From Segatella hominis (GTDB lineage: Bacteria > Bacteroidota > Bacteroidia > Bacteroidales > Bacteroidaceae): a stretch of DNA of 64,000 nucleotides. Under the pieces are notes generated by a model. That model made no database searches and was not told the DNA's origin. It saw only the letters and a list, made by a program, of their open reading frames with translations. Location: positions 2,563,501 through 2,627,500 of the forward strand of contig NZ_CP137559.1 of NCBI RefSeq assembly GCF_019249725.2, given 5' to 3'. Of the stretch, positions 1 to 8,567 are shown piece by piece. Made by a program: the position numbers and the translations under genes. Positions within the stretch are counted from its first letter, which is position 1, and every line of letters begins with the position of its first letter.

Positions 1-365
1 TTCGCCCCCTTTCCTTACAGATGCTTTTCCGCCGTAGGAAAGAGGGAGTGGCCTATTATCACGACCTGGTTCTCGACCGCTACCGCTACAAGGGTGTGGA
101 AGTTTTCAGCACCGTGAAGCGGAATCTCAGGCGCAACCGTGATTATCAGACGTGGATGGAACAGCAGGATACTTCTCAGCCAGTCATCATCCCGTCTGCC
201 GGCTATGGAGAAAAAGCGCTCCTCTTTGCCCTGCTCCACCCAGAGACAAAAGTGATTGCCGTAGAAGCAGATCCTGACAAATGCAGACTGATGAAATTCA
301 GCATGGAAGGGATTGTTGATAATGTAGAAATCATCAACCAAGCTGAAACCAGCCGTCAAATGTGA
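1..365 (+). CDS. C-terminal part of a larger protein, methyltransferase-like end (5' truncated by window)
   Basis: The frame is open from the first bases of the window, so the gene begins upstream; it stops at 363-365. The visible ~120 residues include a basic segment and then IPSAGYGEKALLFALLHPE followed by VIAVEADPD, which resembles the glycine loop and acidic second-strand end of class I SAM-dependent methyltransferases. It lies just before an acyl carrier protein and an AMP ligase, an arrangement seen in Bacteroidota aryl-polyene/flexirubin clusters, where large acyltransferase or exporter proteins can carry such a tail. The methyltransferase reading rests on the loop alone; cluster membership is inferred from neighbours. 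Confidence 0.5.
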   Translation, partial: RPLSLQMLFRRRKEGVAYYHDLVLDRYRYKGVEVFSTVKRNLRRNRDYQTWMEQQDTSQPVIIPSAGYGEKALLFALLHPETKVIAVEADPDKCRLMKFSMEGIVDNVEIINQAETSRQM

Positions 366-452
366 TTATAAGAAAGGATTAAGATCTCATGAATAAGATA
401 CAAGATCAGCATGAATGAGATTTAAGATGAACTAAAATCAATATGTATAAAA

Positions 453-692
453 ATGAAAATCAATATGAAAGAGAATATTAGAAAAATCCTGGAAGAAGCC
501 CTACCACTGGTAGATTTAGATTCAGATTTCCTGTTCAATGAACTGGATTCCTTAGGCATTACCACCATCCTGATGCTCCTTTCAGACGAATACCAGATAA
601 AACTGGAATCATCAGACGTAACACCTCGGAATTTCCGCAACTTAGACAGCCTTGTGGCAATGGTAGAAAAGAAAAAACAGGCAGGCGTATGA
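453..692 (+). CDS. Acyl carrier protein
   Basis: A 79-residue protein of normal ACP size. The motif FNELDSLGITTILM holds the serine that would receive 4'-phosphopantetheine (DSLG, about residue 33), followed by an acidic helix typical of ACPs. It would carry acyl or polyene intermediates for the ligase encoded next; the two genes overlap by four bases (ATGA at 689-692), which suggests translational coupling. A second in-frame ATG at 465 is an alternative start. The specific pathway is inferred from context. Confidence 0.8.
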   Translation: MKINMKENIRKILEEALPLVDLDSDFLFNELDSLGITTILMLLSDEYQIKLESSDVTPRNFRNLDSLVAMVEKKKQAGV

Positions 693-2020
693 AGACATCA
701 GAGAACCATCTGTTGACTTTAGAGGACTATCTGGAAAGAGACGCAGCATTATTCCCCGACAAGGTGGCAATCATCTGTGGAGAAGAATCATGCACTTATC
801 GGCAACTGTGGAACCGTGTAACCGATGCAGCCGCTTCGTTTCATAGCAAGGGACAGGCGATTTCTTTTGTTGCTTCCCCTACGATAGAATGCCTCGTAAC
901 ATATTTTGCCATTCATCTCTCAGGAAACGTGGCAGTTCCGCTGGAACAGAAATCGCAATTTTCTGAAGAAATGAACAAGACAGAAGAAGCCGACATTCCT
1001 GCAGGAGTTGCCGACATTCTTTTCACGACAGGCACAACCGGCAAGTCGAAGGGAGTGATGATTTCCCATTCCACCATCATCGCCAATGCTGAAAATCTGA
1101 TAGAAGCACAAGGCTTTCATCACGACCTGACCTTCATCATCAATGGTCCTCTCAGCCACATCGGAAGTCTCTCCAAGGTCTATCCCATCATCCTCGTAGG
1201 CGGCACCCTGCACATCATCAACGGAATGAAAGACATCAACCGTTTCTTTCAGGCAATGGATTCCCCTACTGAAGGAAAGTTTGCCACATTCCTGGTTCCG
1301 GCAAGCATCCGGATGCTGTTGACATTTGCTTCCGACCGCCTCACCCAATATGCAGACAGAATAGAATTCATCGAAACAGGCGCAGCTCCTATCTCTCAAA
1401 ACGACATGGAGAAACTTTGCTTTGCCCTGCCCCAGAGCCGCCTTTACAATACGTATGCTTCCACCGAGACGGGCATCATCTCCACCTATGATTTCCAGCA
1501 CGGCGAATGCCTGGTTGGCTGTGTAGGCAAACCGATGAAGCATGCAGGTTTCATCATCGGCGAAGACGGAAAAATCGCCTGCACAGGGAAAACGCTCATG
1601 AGCGGTTATTATGGTGATGAAGCCCTGACCCGCTCTATCATGAAAGAAGGAGTCCTCTACACCTCCGACCGGGGAACAATTGACGAACAAGGACGTTTGC
1701 GGCTCAAGGGACGGGATGGCGACATCATCAATGTAGGCGGTTATAAAGTGGCGCCTGATGAAGTGGAAGACGCCGCCCTCAGCCTTCCGTTTATCAAGGA
1801 CTGCATCTGTATTCCTGCCAACCATCGGGTTTTGGGCACCATTCTGAAACTATTAGTTGTGCTCGACGAGGATCATCCGTTCAACAAACGAGAGATAGCC
1901 TTAGCACTTCGCGACAAGCTTGAACCCTATAAAATCCCTACCCAATACGAGCAAGTAGAAAGCATTCAGCGCACCTTCAACGGGAAAATAAACCGGAAGG
2001 CATATCTTTCAGAAAAGTAG
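689..2020 (+). CDS. AMP-dependent acyl ligase (ANL superfamily)
   Basis: A 443-residue adenylating enzyme, expected to activate a carboxylic acid with ATP and pass it to a thiol, probably on the adjacent ACP. Visible motifs are the phosphate loop FTTGTTGKSKGVMISH (about residues 112-127), the YNTYASTETG segment, the YTSDRGTIDEQGRLRLKGR region and a C-terminal FNGKINRK holding the expected catalytic lysine. It is shorter than typical acyl-CoA synthetases (500-600 residues), with a compact N-terminal part, as in ligases dedicated to an ACP. The start overlaps the ACP stop. Substrate unknown; an aryl or fatty acid for a pigment/polyene pathway is plausible. Confidence 0.8.
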   Translation: MKTSENHLLTLEDYLERDAALFPDKVAIICGEESCTYRQLWNRVTDAAASFHSKGQAISFVASPTIECLVTYFAIHLSGNVAVPLEQKSQFSEEMNKTEEADIPAGVADILFTTGTTGKSKGVMISHSTIIANAENLIEAQGFHHDLTFIINGPLSHIGSLSKVYPIILVGGTLHIINGMKDINRFFQAMDSPTEGKFATFLVPASIRMLLTFASDRLTQYADRIEFIETGAAPISQNDMEKLCFALPQSRLYNTYASTETGIISTYDFQHGECLVGCVGKPMKHAGFIIGEDGKIACTGKTLMSGYYGDEALTRSIMKEGVLYTSDRGTIDEQGRLRLKGRDGDIINVGGYKVAPDEVEDAALSLPFIKDCICIPANHRVLGTILKLLVVLDEDHPFNKREIALALRDKLEPYKIPTQYEQVESIQRTFNGKINRKAYLSEK

Positions 2021-2081
2021 GTATGACTGCTCGTCAAATCATAAAAAAGCAATTAAAGTCGTAAAAAAATAGACAATTCGC

Positions 2082-2112
2082 TTGGTGTTCTCAAAAAAAT
2101 ACATTAATTTTG
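2082..2112 (+). promoter_or_regulatory. Bacteroidota promoter for the small ORF at 2149
   Basis: TTGG at 2082-2085 and TAATTTTG at 2105-2112 match the Bacteroidota -33/-7 pattern with a 19-bp gap. They sit about 37 bp before the small ORF, in the gap after the AMP ligase. Confidence 0.5.
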
Positions 2113-2148
2113 CCACCATAAAATAATAACATAACCAATTATTAGACT

Positions 2149-2340
2149 ATGATGACAATCGAAGAATACAGAGCAGCCATCTTTCAAGCGCTGCTCGATG
2201 CAAAGAACGAGGACGGAACTCAGGTTCTCAGCGAAAAGGAAGCCAGAGAAGCTCTCAACGGCTTTAGTGACGATGAGTTGCAAGATGGCATCCTATGGAA
2301 TTCACCGGAGGATGTGGCTAACATCATATTGGAAGGATAA
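2149..2340 (+). CDS. Small conserved-looking protein of unknown function
   Basis: A 63-residue acidic, helical-looking protein without signal peptide or membrane segment. It has its own promoter-like sequence upstream and a strong terminator right after it, so it looks like a genuine monocistronic gene. Residues 20-60 are rich in Glu/Asp and suggest a small helical bundle. I do not recognise the family. Confidence 0.6.
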   Translation: MMTIEEYRAAIFQALLDAKNEDGTQVLSEKEAREALNGFSDDELQDGILWNSPEDVANIILEG

Positions 2341-2362
2341 GAATACTTCAAAATATTCAGTC

Positions 2363-2405
2363 AAGAAGCGTATCATGGAATTCATGATACGCTTCTTTCA
2401 TTTTA
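2363..2405 (+). terminator. Rho-independent terminator after the small ORF
   Basis: A perfect 15-bp stem (2363-2377 with 2383-2397) closes a 5-base loop and is followed by a T-rich tail. In the rest of the 2341-2654 gap I see only the argS promoter and leader. Confidence 0.75.
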
Positions 2406-2513
2406 TACGCTTTATTTTAATCGCTGCAAACGCAATAGAATTGTAGAAAGAAACGTCCTATTTTCCATTTCTTTTAAAAATGAAATAAAAAAATATATAA
2501 TGCGCAACATTTC

Positions 2514-2654
2514 TTTGCGTAATTCAATAATTATTTGTAAATTTGCAGCCGCTAAGTCAAACTTATGCTCCATTCGGAGTGATTTGCCCCTCGGATGAGG
2601 GCTTTTGACCAGGCATAGAAGAATATTACCGGTAAAAAAGATACATTTAAGATA
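2514..2654 (+). promoter_or_regulatory. argS promoter and leader
   Basis: TTTG at 2514-2517 and TAAATTTG at 2538-2545 (20-bp gap) form a Bacteroidota promoter. The transcript would carry a leader of about 100 bases with two small hairpin-forming segments around 2567-2610 (CTCCATTCGGAG and GCCCCTCGGATGAGGGC). No known riboswitch was recognised; the hairpins might have a regulatory role. Confidence 0.5.
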
Positions 2655-4475
2655 ATGAAGATAGAAAACGAAATCATCAGCTCAGTAATCGCTGCGGTGA
2701 AAGAGCTTTATGGTCAGGACGTACCAGAGAAAATGGTAGCCCTGCAGAAGACCAAGAGTAATTTCGAAGGTAACCTTACCCTCGTCGTATTCCCATTCCT
2801 CAAGATATCTAAGAAGAAACCTGAGGATACTGCACAGGAAATCGGTGAGTACTTGAAGAAAAACTGCGCTAATGTCATCGCAGACTTCAATGTGGTAAAG
2901 GGTTTCCTCAACCTTTCTATCGCTCCTGCCGCTTGGGTAGGACTCCTCAACACCATCAACGCTGACCCTAAGTTCGGTGAGAAGCCAGTTACAGAGAACA
3001 GCCCACTCGTCATGATCGAGTACTCTTCTCCTAACACCAACAAGCCTCTCCACCTCGGTCACGTGCGCAACAACCTCCTCGGCTGGTCTTTGGCTCAGAT
3101 TATGGAGGCAAACGGCAACAAGGTAATCAAGACAAACATCGTCAACGACCGCGGTATTCACATCTGTAAGTCAATGCTCGCTTGGCTCAAGTGGGGCAAT
3201 GGCGAAACTCCAGAAACTTCCGGCAAGAAGGGCGACCACCTCATCGGCGACTACTACGTAGCTTTCGACAAGCACTACCGTGAGGAAATCACAGAACTCA
3301 AGGCTCAGTACTTGAAGGAAGGCATGAACGAAGAAGCTGCCACAGAGAAAGCAAAGACAGAGGCTCCGCTGATCAAGGAGGCTCACGAAATGCTCGTCAA
3401 GTGGGAGAACAACGACCCTGAAGTTCGCGCTCTCTGGCAGAAGATGAACAGCTGGGTATATGCAGGCTTCGACGAGACTTACAAGATGATGGGTGTAAGT
3501 TTCGACAAGATATATTATGAGTCAAATACTTACCTCGAAGGTAAGAAGAAGGTAGAAGAAGGCTTGGAGAAGGGACTCTTCTTCCGCAAGGACGACAACT
3601 CTGTTTGGGCAGACCTCACCAATGAGGGCCTCGACCAGAAGCTCCTGCTCCGTTCAGACGGCACTTCTGTCTATATGACTCAGGACATCGGTACTGCCGA
3701 TCTCCGTTTCAAGGACTTCCCTATCGACAAGATGATCTACGTAGTAGGTAATGAGCAGAACTACCACTTCCAGGTACTCTCTATCCTGCTCGACCGTCTC
3801 GGTTTCAAGTGGGGTAAGGACTTGGTTCACTTCTCTTATGGTATGGTAGAATTGCCTAACGGAAAGATGAAGAGCCGCGAGGGAACTGTAGTAGATGCAG
3901 ATGACCTGATGGCAGAGATGATCAAGGATGCTCGCCAGACCAGCGATGAGTTGGGCAAGTTCAAGGACATGAGCGAAGAAGAGCGCCAGGAGATTTCACG
4001 CATCGTGGGTCTCGGAGCGTTGAAGTATTTCATCCTCAAGGTAGATGCCCGCAAGAATATGCTCTTCAATCCAGAAGAGAGTATCGACTTCAACGGCAAT
4101 ACAGGTCCTTTCATCCAGTACACCTACGCTCGTATCCGCAGCATCATGCGCAAGGCAGCAGCCGAGGGCATCGAGATTCCAGCAGAGTTGGGCGCAGATG
4201 CACCTATCAACGAGAAAGAGATTGACCTCATCCAGAAGATGAACGACTTCGCTTCTGCCGTAGCCGATGCAGGCAACAACTACAACCCTGGAGGTATTGC
4301 CAACTACTGCTACGAGTTGACCAAGGAGTTCAACCAGTTCTATCACGACTACAGCATCCTGAATGCTGAGAGCGAGGCAGAGAAGATTACCCGTCTGGTT
4401 CTTGCAGCCAATGTCGCTAAGATCTTGAAGAACGGTATGGCACTTCTCGGCATCGAGGTTCCAGAAAGAATGTAA
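2655..4475 (+). CDS. argS: Arginyl-tRNA synthetase
   Basis: A 606-residue class I aminoacyl-tRNA synthetase that charges tRNA-Arg in the cytoplasm. The N-terminal ~110 residues fit the Add-1 domain. The HIGH signature appears as HLGH within SSPNTNKPLHLGHVRNN (about residues 125-143), and the KMSKS-like loop as GKMKSREGTVVDADDL. The C-terminal helical anticodon-binding domain ends with the typical LLGIEVPERM. Full length for the family; monocistronic with its own promoter and terminator. A core chromosomal gene. Confidence 0.97.
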   Translation: MKIENEIISSVIAAVKELYGQDVPEKMVALQKTKSNFEGNLTLVVFPFLKISKKKPEDTAQEIGEYLKKNCANVIADFNVVKGFLNLSIAPAAWVGLLNTINADPKFGEKPVTENSPLVMIEYSSPNTNKPLHLGHVRNNLLGWSLAQIMEANGNKVIKTNIVNDRGIHICKSMLAWLKWGNGETPETSGKKGDHLIGDYYVAFDKHYREEITELKAQYLKEGMNEEAATEKAKTEAPLIKEAHEMLVKWENNDPEVRALWQKMNSWVYAGFDETYKMMGVSFDKIYYESNTYLEGKKKVEEGLEKGLFFRKDDNSVWADLTNEGLDQKLLLRSDGTSVYMTQDIGTADLRFKDFPIDKMIYVVGNEQNYHFQVLSILLDRLGFKWGKDLVHFSYGMVELPNGKMKSREGTVVDADDLMAEMIKDARQTSDELGKFKDMSEEERQEISRIVGLGALKYFILKVDARKNMLFNPEESIDFNGNTGPFIQYTYARIRSIMRKAAAEGIEIPAELGADAPINEKEIDLIQKMNDFASAVADAGNNYNPGGIANYCYELTKEFNQFYHDYSILNAESEAEKITRLVLAANVAKILKNGMALLGIEVPERM

Positions 4476-4580
4476 TGATCCTGATGTAGGGGGCTTATAT
4501 ATATAAGAATCCTCTATAAGAAAGGAAATTCAAGATATAATAACCTACAATTTAATAAAGAATATTGACTATTGACAAAT

Positions 4581-4632
4581 AATGAGCATCGTCCCAACAG
4601 AAAGATTGGGACATGCTCATTTGCTTTTTTTT
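4581..4632 (+). terminator. Terminator of argS
   Basis: Arms 4581-4597 and 4606-4621 pair (AATGAGCA and GTCCCAA with their complements) and are followed by a run of eight T. This hairpin includes an in-frame ATG at 4582 that would otherwise extend the next gene, which argues for the later start at 4657. Confidence 0.75.
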
Positions 4633-4656
4633 AACCCCAACAGAAATAATAGAAAT

Positions 4657-5127
4657 ATGAGTAATATGCCTGTGAATCCTCCATCATGGAGAAACGATAC
4701 CGTTTTACCATTGCCCAATGAAGTAATGGCAAATGCCTGGGCTGTAGATGCAGCCTGTTCCGGCAATCCCGGTCCGATGGAATACCAATGCATAGACCTG
4801 CAGACGGGAGCACAGGTTTTCCACTACGGTCCGCTACACGGCACCAATAATATCGGCGAGTTCCTCGCCATAGTCCACGCCCTTGCCCTGATGGAACAAA
4901 GGGGGATTACTGACAAGGTAATCTACAGCGACAGCGTGAATGCCCAGCTGTGGGTAAAAAAGAAACAATGCAAGACCAAGTTGGAGCATACTCCCCAGAC
5001 CGCGCAGCTCCATCAGATCATAGCCCGCGCAGAAAACTGGCTCCGCACCCACCAGGTTACCATCCCTATTTTGAAATGGGATACCAAGACTTGGGGCGAA
5101 ATCCCAGCCGACTTCGGAAGGAAATAA
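4657..5127 (+). CDS. Ribonuclease H-fold protein (RNase HI-like)
   Basis: About 156 residues with the RNase HI layout: VDAACSGNPGPMEY (first catalytic Asp), the GTNNIGEFLAI block (catalytic Glu), YSDSVNAQLWV (third acidic residue) and a C-terminal DTKTWGEIPADFGRK. It would cut RNA in RNA/DNA hybrids. ATG at 4657 is preferred over the upstream ATG at 4582, which lies inside the argS terminator. A hairpin at 5169-5211 separates it from the convergent transporter gene. Confidence 0.85.
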   Translation: MSNMPVNPPSWRNDTVLPLPNEVMANAWAVDAACSGNPGPMEYQCIDLQTGAQVFHYGPLHGTNNIGEFLAIVHALALMEQRGITDKVIYSDSVNAQLWVKKKQCKTKLEHTPQTAQLHQIIARAENWLRTHQVTIPILKWDTKTWGEIPADFGRK

Positions 5128-5168
5128 AAGAAAACTTCCCATTCATAAGTTTCCTCCTCTAAAAAAAT

Positions 5169-5211
5169 GGTCATGAAAATTATCCTATCACTATAGGTAA
5201 CTTTCATGACC
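5169..5211 (-). terminator. Hairpin terminator between rnh and the transporter gene
   Basis: GGTCATGAAA at 5169 pairs with TTTCATGACC ending at 5211, with further internal pairing. On the minus strand it is followed by a T run (complement of 5161-5167), so it fits termination of the minus-strand operon; it may act in both directions. Confidence 0.6.
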
Positions 5212-5221
5212 CTAAAAAACT

Positions 5222-6571
5222 TTAAACACTTGTCTTTTTGGGTTTGGCTTTCCAAACTATACTTGTCATGAGAACAGACATTAAAGCTGCACCTATCCAG
5301 AAATAATTGATATAGGTGAAGTCGTAACAATCCACTCCATTCACAATCTGCTTATTACCCTCTATGAGTAAACCGCTCATGATATCTTGAATACCAGCAC
5401 CAACATAACTTGCGACACCGACAACACCAAGAGCAGCGCCAGAAGCATTCTTAGGAGCAATATCCACAGCCATCAAACCGCCAAGGAAACAGAGCAACAC
5501 ACCGATACTCAAACCGAAGAGAATCATGGCAGTAACATCTACCCAAAGCTGATGACCAGAAACCAGAAGGAACAGGCAGAGAGCTAAGGCATTCAACAAT
5601 CCAAAGATAACTGCAGGCAAATAGCGGTTGCCCTTAAATACCTTATCAGACAACAAGCCTGATGTCACAGTACCTACAATACCGAGAACAGAATTGATGG
5701 AAATGATAAAACTTGCATCAATGGTAGAGTAACCCTTCTCATTCTCCAGGTAGAAAATACCCCAGCTATTTACCGCATAACGGCTAATATACATGAAGGC
5801 ACTACTCAAAGCCAAGACCCAGATCAAAGGATTCTTCAACACAGCTTTCTGCGCCTTATTATAAGAAGCCGTATCCTGCTGTTTTTTCTCTATCACCTGT
5901 GCACCAGGGAGCGAAACACCCTTGCTGGCAGGAGTATCGTGGAAGAATGTCAGCAACAGTACCACACCGGCAATACCCACCACGGCAGCACCGATAAAAC
6001 CATATTGCCATCCAAATGCACTTACAATAGAAGCCACAAAGATGAACGTCATAGCCTCACCAATATTATGGCTGGCACTCCAAAAGCCGTAGAACGTGCC
6101 TCGGTTCTTATCTGTAAACCATCTGGAAAGACCTACCACGCAAGAAGCAGCACCCATAGACTGGAACCAACCGCTCAATCCCCATAATACTGCGAAAAGT
6201 ATAAAGGAATGGGTAAAGCCCAAAATCAAGTTAACCAAAGCTGTAACCAACAGACCTGTTGACATCAATCGCTTGATGTTGCTTCTGTCTGCAAGGAAAC
6301 CATTGGTAAACTTACCGATAGCATAAGTGAAGAAGAGAACAGAACCGATAATACCCAACTCTGTCTCAGAGAAAACACCATTATCCACAATTGGCTTTTT
6401 GATTACATTCAAGCTCAATCGGCAAACATAGTAAGTACCATAACCGATAGTAGCAGAAAGGAAAGTTGCCCATTGCAATCTCTTGAGTTTCTTGGCACTT
6501 TCCTCTTCGCTCATGTTTTCACATGCTACAGGTTCGGAAACTTTATAAAAATCAATTATTTTCTTAAACAT
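5222..6571 (-). CDS. glpT: GlpT/UhpT-type organophosphate:phosphate antiporter
   Basis: A 449-residue MFS protein of the OPA family with about 12 hydrophobic segments after a cytoplasmic N-terminal stretch. The region around ATIGYGTYYVCRLSLNVIKK and the SGWFQSMGAASC and FWSASHNIGEA blocks are typical of glycerol-3-phosphate and hexose-phosphate transporters. It is the last gene of the SusC-SusD-lipoprotein-GDPD-GDPD run, so import of glycerol-3-phosphate released by the phosphodiesterases is the natural role. The exact substrate is inferred; UhpT-like specificity cannot be excluded. Confidence 0.8.
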   Translation of the reverse strand: MFKKIIDFYKVSEPVACENMSEEESAKKLKRLQWATFLSATIGYGTYYVCRLSLNVIKKPIVDNGVFSETELGIIGSVLFFTYAIGKFTNGFLADRSNIKRLMSTGLLVTALVNLILGFTHSFILFAVLWGLSGWFQSMGAASCVVGLSRWFTDKNRGTFYGFWSASHNIGEAMTFIFVASIVSAFGWQYGFIGAAVVGIAGVVLLLTFFHDTPASKGVSLPGAQVIEKKQQDTASYNKAQKAVLKNPLIWVLALSSAFMYISRYAVNSWGIFYLENEKGYSTIDASFIISINSVLGIVGTVTSGLLSDKVFKGNRYLPAVIFGLLNALALCLFLLVSGHQLWVDVTAMILFGLSIGVLLCFLGGLMAVDIAPKNASGAALGVVGVASYVGAGIQDIMSGLLIEGNKQIVNGVDCYDFTYINYFWIGAALMSVLMTSIVWKAKPKKTSV

Positions 6572-6729
6572 ATTTTTTACTTATTATAAATGAGAGATTG
6601 AATTCCAATACATATCCCAAAAAGCAACATGAGTCAGAGCTTTTTTAAGTTGTGCATGACTTACCACCGTAAGCATGCACAACTATCCTAACACAATCAA
6701 CTATTTGAAATATATAATGAAACCTAAAA

Positions 6730-7629
6730 CTACTTGTGAAGATTCTTCACTCTCAAATATTCGAGAAGCAATGCAGGGCGGTCTGTCTGGATAAGTTTGA
6801 AACCTTGTTGAACAAGCCATCCCCAGCTCTCATCCGGCTGGCGAAGCTCTACGGCTCTATCATCATCATGTCCCGCATTCTGCGCTGGCCACAAGGCGTT
6901 GACAAACACCTGAATGCCATTGTCTCTTAGCTTTTTCACAAGACGTAAAACCTGATCATCTACCTGAGAGAACCTGACCTCGAAAGCCAAAGGCTTCATA
7001 TTCTGCAGATAACTGTCTATAATACTTTCTGCATCAGCTCGACACAAGTCAGCCTTAGGCATGAATATTACTTTATCCAGAATATTGCCATGTTGCTCTT
7101 TTACGGTCTGGTAAGGCAACCTTTCCTTGACCACACATTGGTTAGCAGTACCCGTTTCCTCAAGAATTTTTTGCACATCTTCAAAATATTCGTACCCTTT
7201 ATCCACATTCACAAGAATCTTTCCCTTGCAAAGCAGCATAGTTTCCCTAAGTGTAGGAATCTGATGACAGGTACGGCAGCCTGCTCCATTTTTCAAACGA
7301 AGCTTTTTGAGTTCTGCCAGCGTATAATCTTCAGGTTTTCCTGTACCATTGGTTGTCCGATCTAAAGTTCCGTCATGCATCAAGATAAGTTCTCCGTCTT
7401 TCGTTTTTTTCAAATCCAGTTCAACCATATCAACTCCCATGTCAATACAATTTTGGAATGCCTGGAGTGAGTTTTCTGGAGCATTACGCCAGTCACCACG
7501 ATGAGATACAACCAAAACAGACTGCTGAGCAGGAGCCGCTAAATCTGAAAGGATTTCGTTGATCCGTTGTGCATAACTTACCGCTGTAAGTATGCACAAC
7601 CAACCTAAAACAATAAACCTTCTGAACAT
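6730..7629 (-). CDS. Exported glycerophosphodiester phosphodiesterase (copy 1)
   Basis: 299 residues with a signal peptide (about 1-20, ending SYAQ). The GDPD active-site elements are visible: VSHRGDWRNAPENS (His, Arg and Glu), MVELDLKKTKDG (metal-binding Glu/Asp) and LMHDGTLDRTTNG (second catalytic His). It would hydrolyse glycerophosphodiesters to glycerol-3-phosphate and an alcohol in the periplasm. It lies directly downstream of a close paralogue and upstream of the transporter gene, so the product can be taken up. Tandem duplication is evident from near-identical motif blocks. Confidence 0.9.
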   Translation of the reverse strand: MFRRFIVLGWLCILTAVSYAQRINEILSDLAAPAQQSVLVVSHRGDWRNAPENSLQAFQNCIDMGVDMVELDLKKTKDGELILMHDGTLDRTTNGTGKPEDYTLAELKKLRLKNGAGCRTCHQIPTLRETMLLCKGKILVNVDKGYEYFEDVQKILEETGTANQCVVKERLPYQTVKEQHGNILDKVIFMPKADLCRADAESIIDSYLQNMKPLAFEVRFSQVDDQVLRLVKKLRDNGIQVFVNALWPAQNAGHDDDRAVELRQPDESWGWLVQQGFKLIQTDRPALLLEYLRVKNLHK

Positions 7630-7651
7630 ATAAGCGTGAACTTTTTACGTT

Positions 7652-8551
7652 TTACTTGTGAAGTTTCTTAGCTCTCAAATATTCGAGAAGCAATGCAGGG
7701 CGGTCTGTCTGGATAAGTTTAGCACCTTGACCAACAATCCATCCCCAGCTTTCTTCCGGCTGCTTGAGTTCAACAGCACGATCATCATCATGACCACCGC
7801 AAAGCTCAGGCCAGAGCGTATTGATGAAAACTCTTGCGCCACTATCACGCACCTTCTTAATCAGACGACGAGTATTAGCATCATCTGTTTTGAAAACCAA
7901 TTCATAAGCCTTTGGCTTCATATTTTTGATGTAACCGTCAATCACCTCTTCCGCACCAGGCTTACCAAGGTTTACCACAGGCATGAAAATCATTTTATCA
8001 AGGACATCACCATGCTCAGCCTTTACTACCTCATAAGGAAGTTCAGCTTTGATTATGCACTGGTCAACAGTACCAGTCTCCTTCAAAACCTTCATTGCAT
8101 CATCGAAGTAATCGTACCCCTTATCCACATTCACCATGATTTTACCCTTGCAGAGTTCCATCACCTCACGGAATGTAGGAATATGATGACGAGTCTTGCA
8201 ACCTACGCCATTCTTCAAGCGAAGAGATTTCAAAGAATCAAGCGTAAAATCTTCAGCGATTCCTTTTCCGTTCATGGTACGGTCAATCTTCTTATCGTGC
8301 ATCAAGACCAGAACGCCATCCTTGGTTTTCTTCAAGTCCAACTCAACCATATCAACACCCATGTCGATGCAGTTTTGGAAAGCCTGAACAGAATTTTCAG
8401 GAGCATTACGCCAGTCTCCACGATGAGAAACAACCATAACATTTTCCTTAGCAGGCTTATTGAAATTCTTAAGAATCTCTTTTAAATTGCTTTGTGCAAA
8501 GCTCACAGAAGTGAGCATGCACAACATTGATAATATATATATTTTTTTCAT
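7652..8551 (-). CDS. Exported glycerophosphodiester phosphodiesterase (copy 2)
   Basis: A 299-residue paralogue of the next gene, of identical length, with a signal peptide ending SFAQ. It keeps VSHRGDWRNAPENS, MVELDLKKTKDG and LMHDKKIDRTMNG, so the catalytic His pair and metal ligands are present. The two copies diverge mainly in the middle and C-terminal third, which may reflect different head-group preference. The gap to the upstream lipoprotein gene is 16 bp and to the downstream copy 22 bp, consistent with one operon. Confidence 0.9.
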   Translation of the reverse strand: MKKIYILSMLCMLTSVSFAQSNLKEILKNFNKPAKENVMVVSHRGDWRNAPENSVQAFQNCIDMGVDMVELDLKKTKDGVLVLMHDKKIDRTMNGKGIAEDFTLDSLKSLRLKNGVGCKTRHHIPTFREVMELCKGKIMVNVDKGYDYFDDAMKVLKETGTVDQCIIKAELPYEVVKAEHGDVLDKMIFMPVVNLGKPGAEEVIDGYIKNMKPKAYELVFKTDDANTRRLIKKVRDSGARVFINTLWPELCGGHDDDRAVELKQPEESWGWIVGQGAKLIQTDRPALLLEYLRAKKLHK

Positions 8552-8567
8552 TGTATATTGCTTTTAA

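Noticed and set aside
920..1825. 301-codon minus-strand ORF
   Set aside because: Antisense shadow of the AMP ligase gene.
4582..4656. Upstream start for the RNase H gene
   Set aside because: The ATG lies inside the argS terminator hairpin and the extra residues match nothing in the family.
7658..8485. 275-codon plus-strand ORF
   Set aside because: Exactly antisense to the second GDPD gene, which has all catalytic motifs and a signal peptide.
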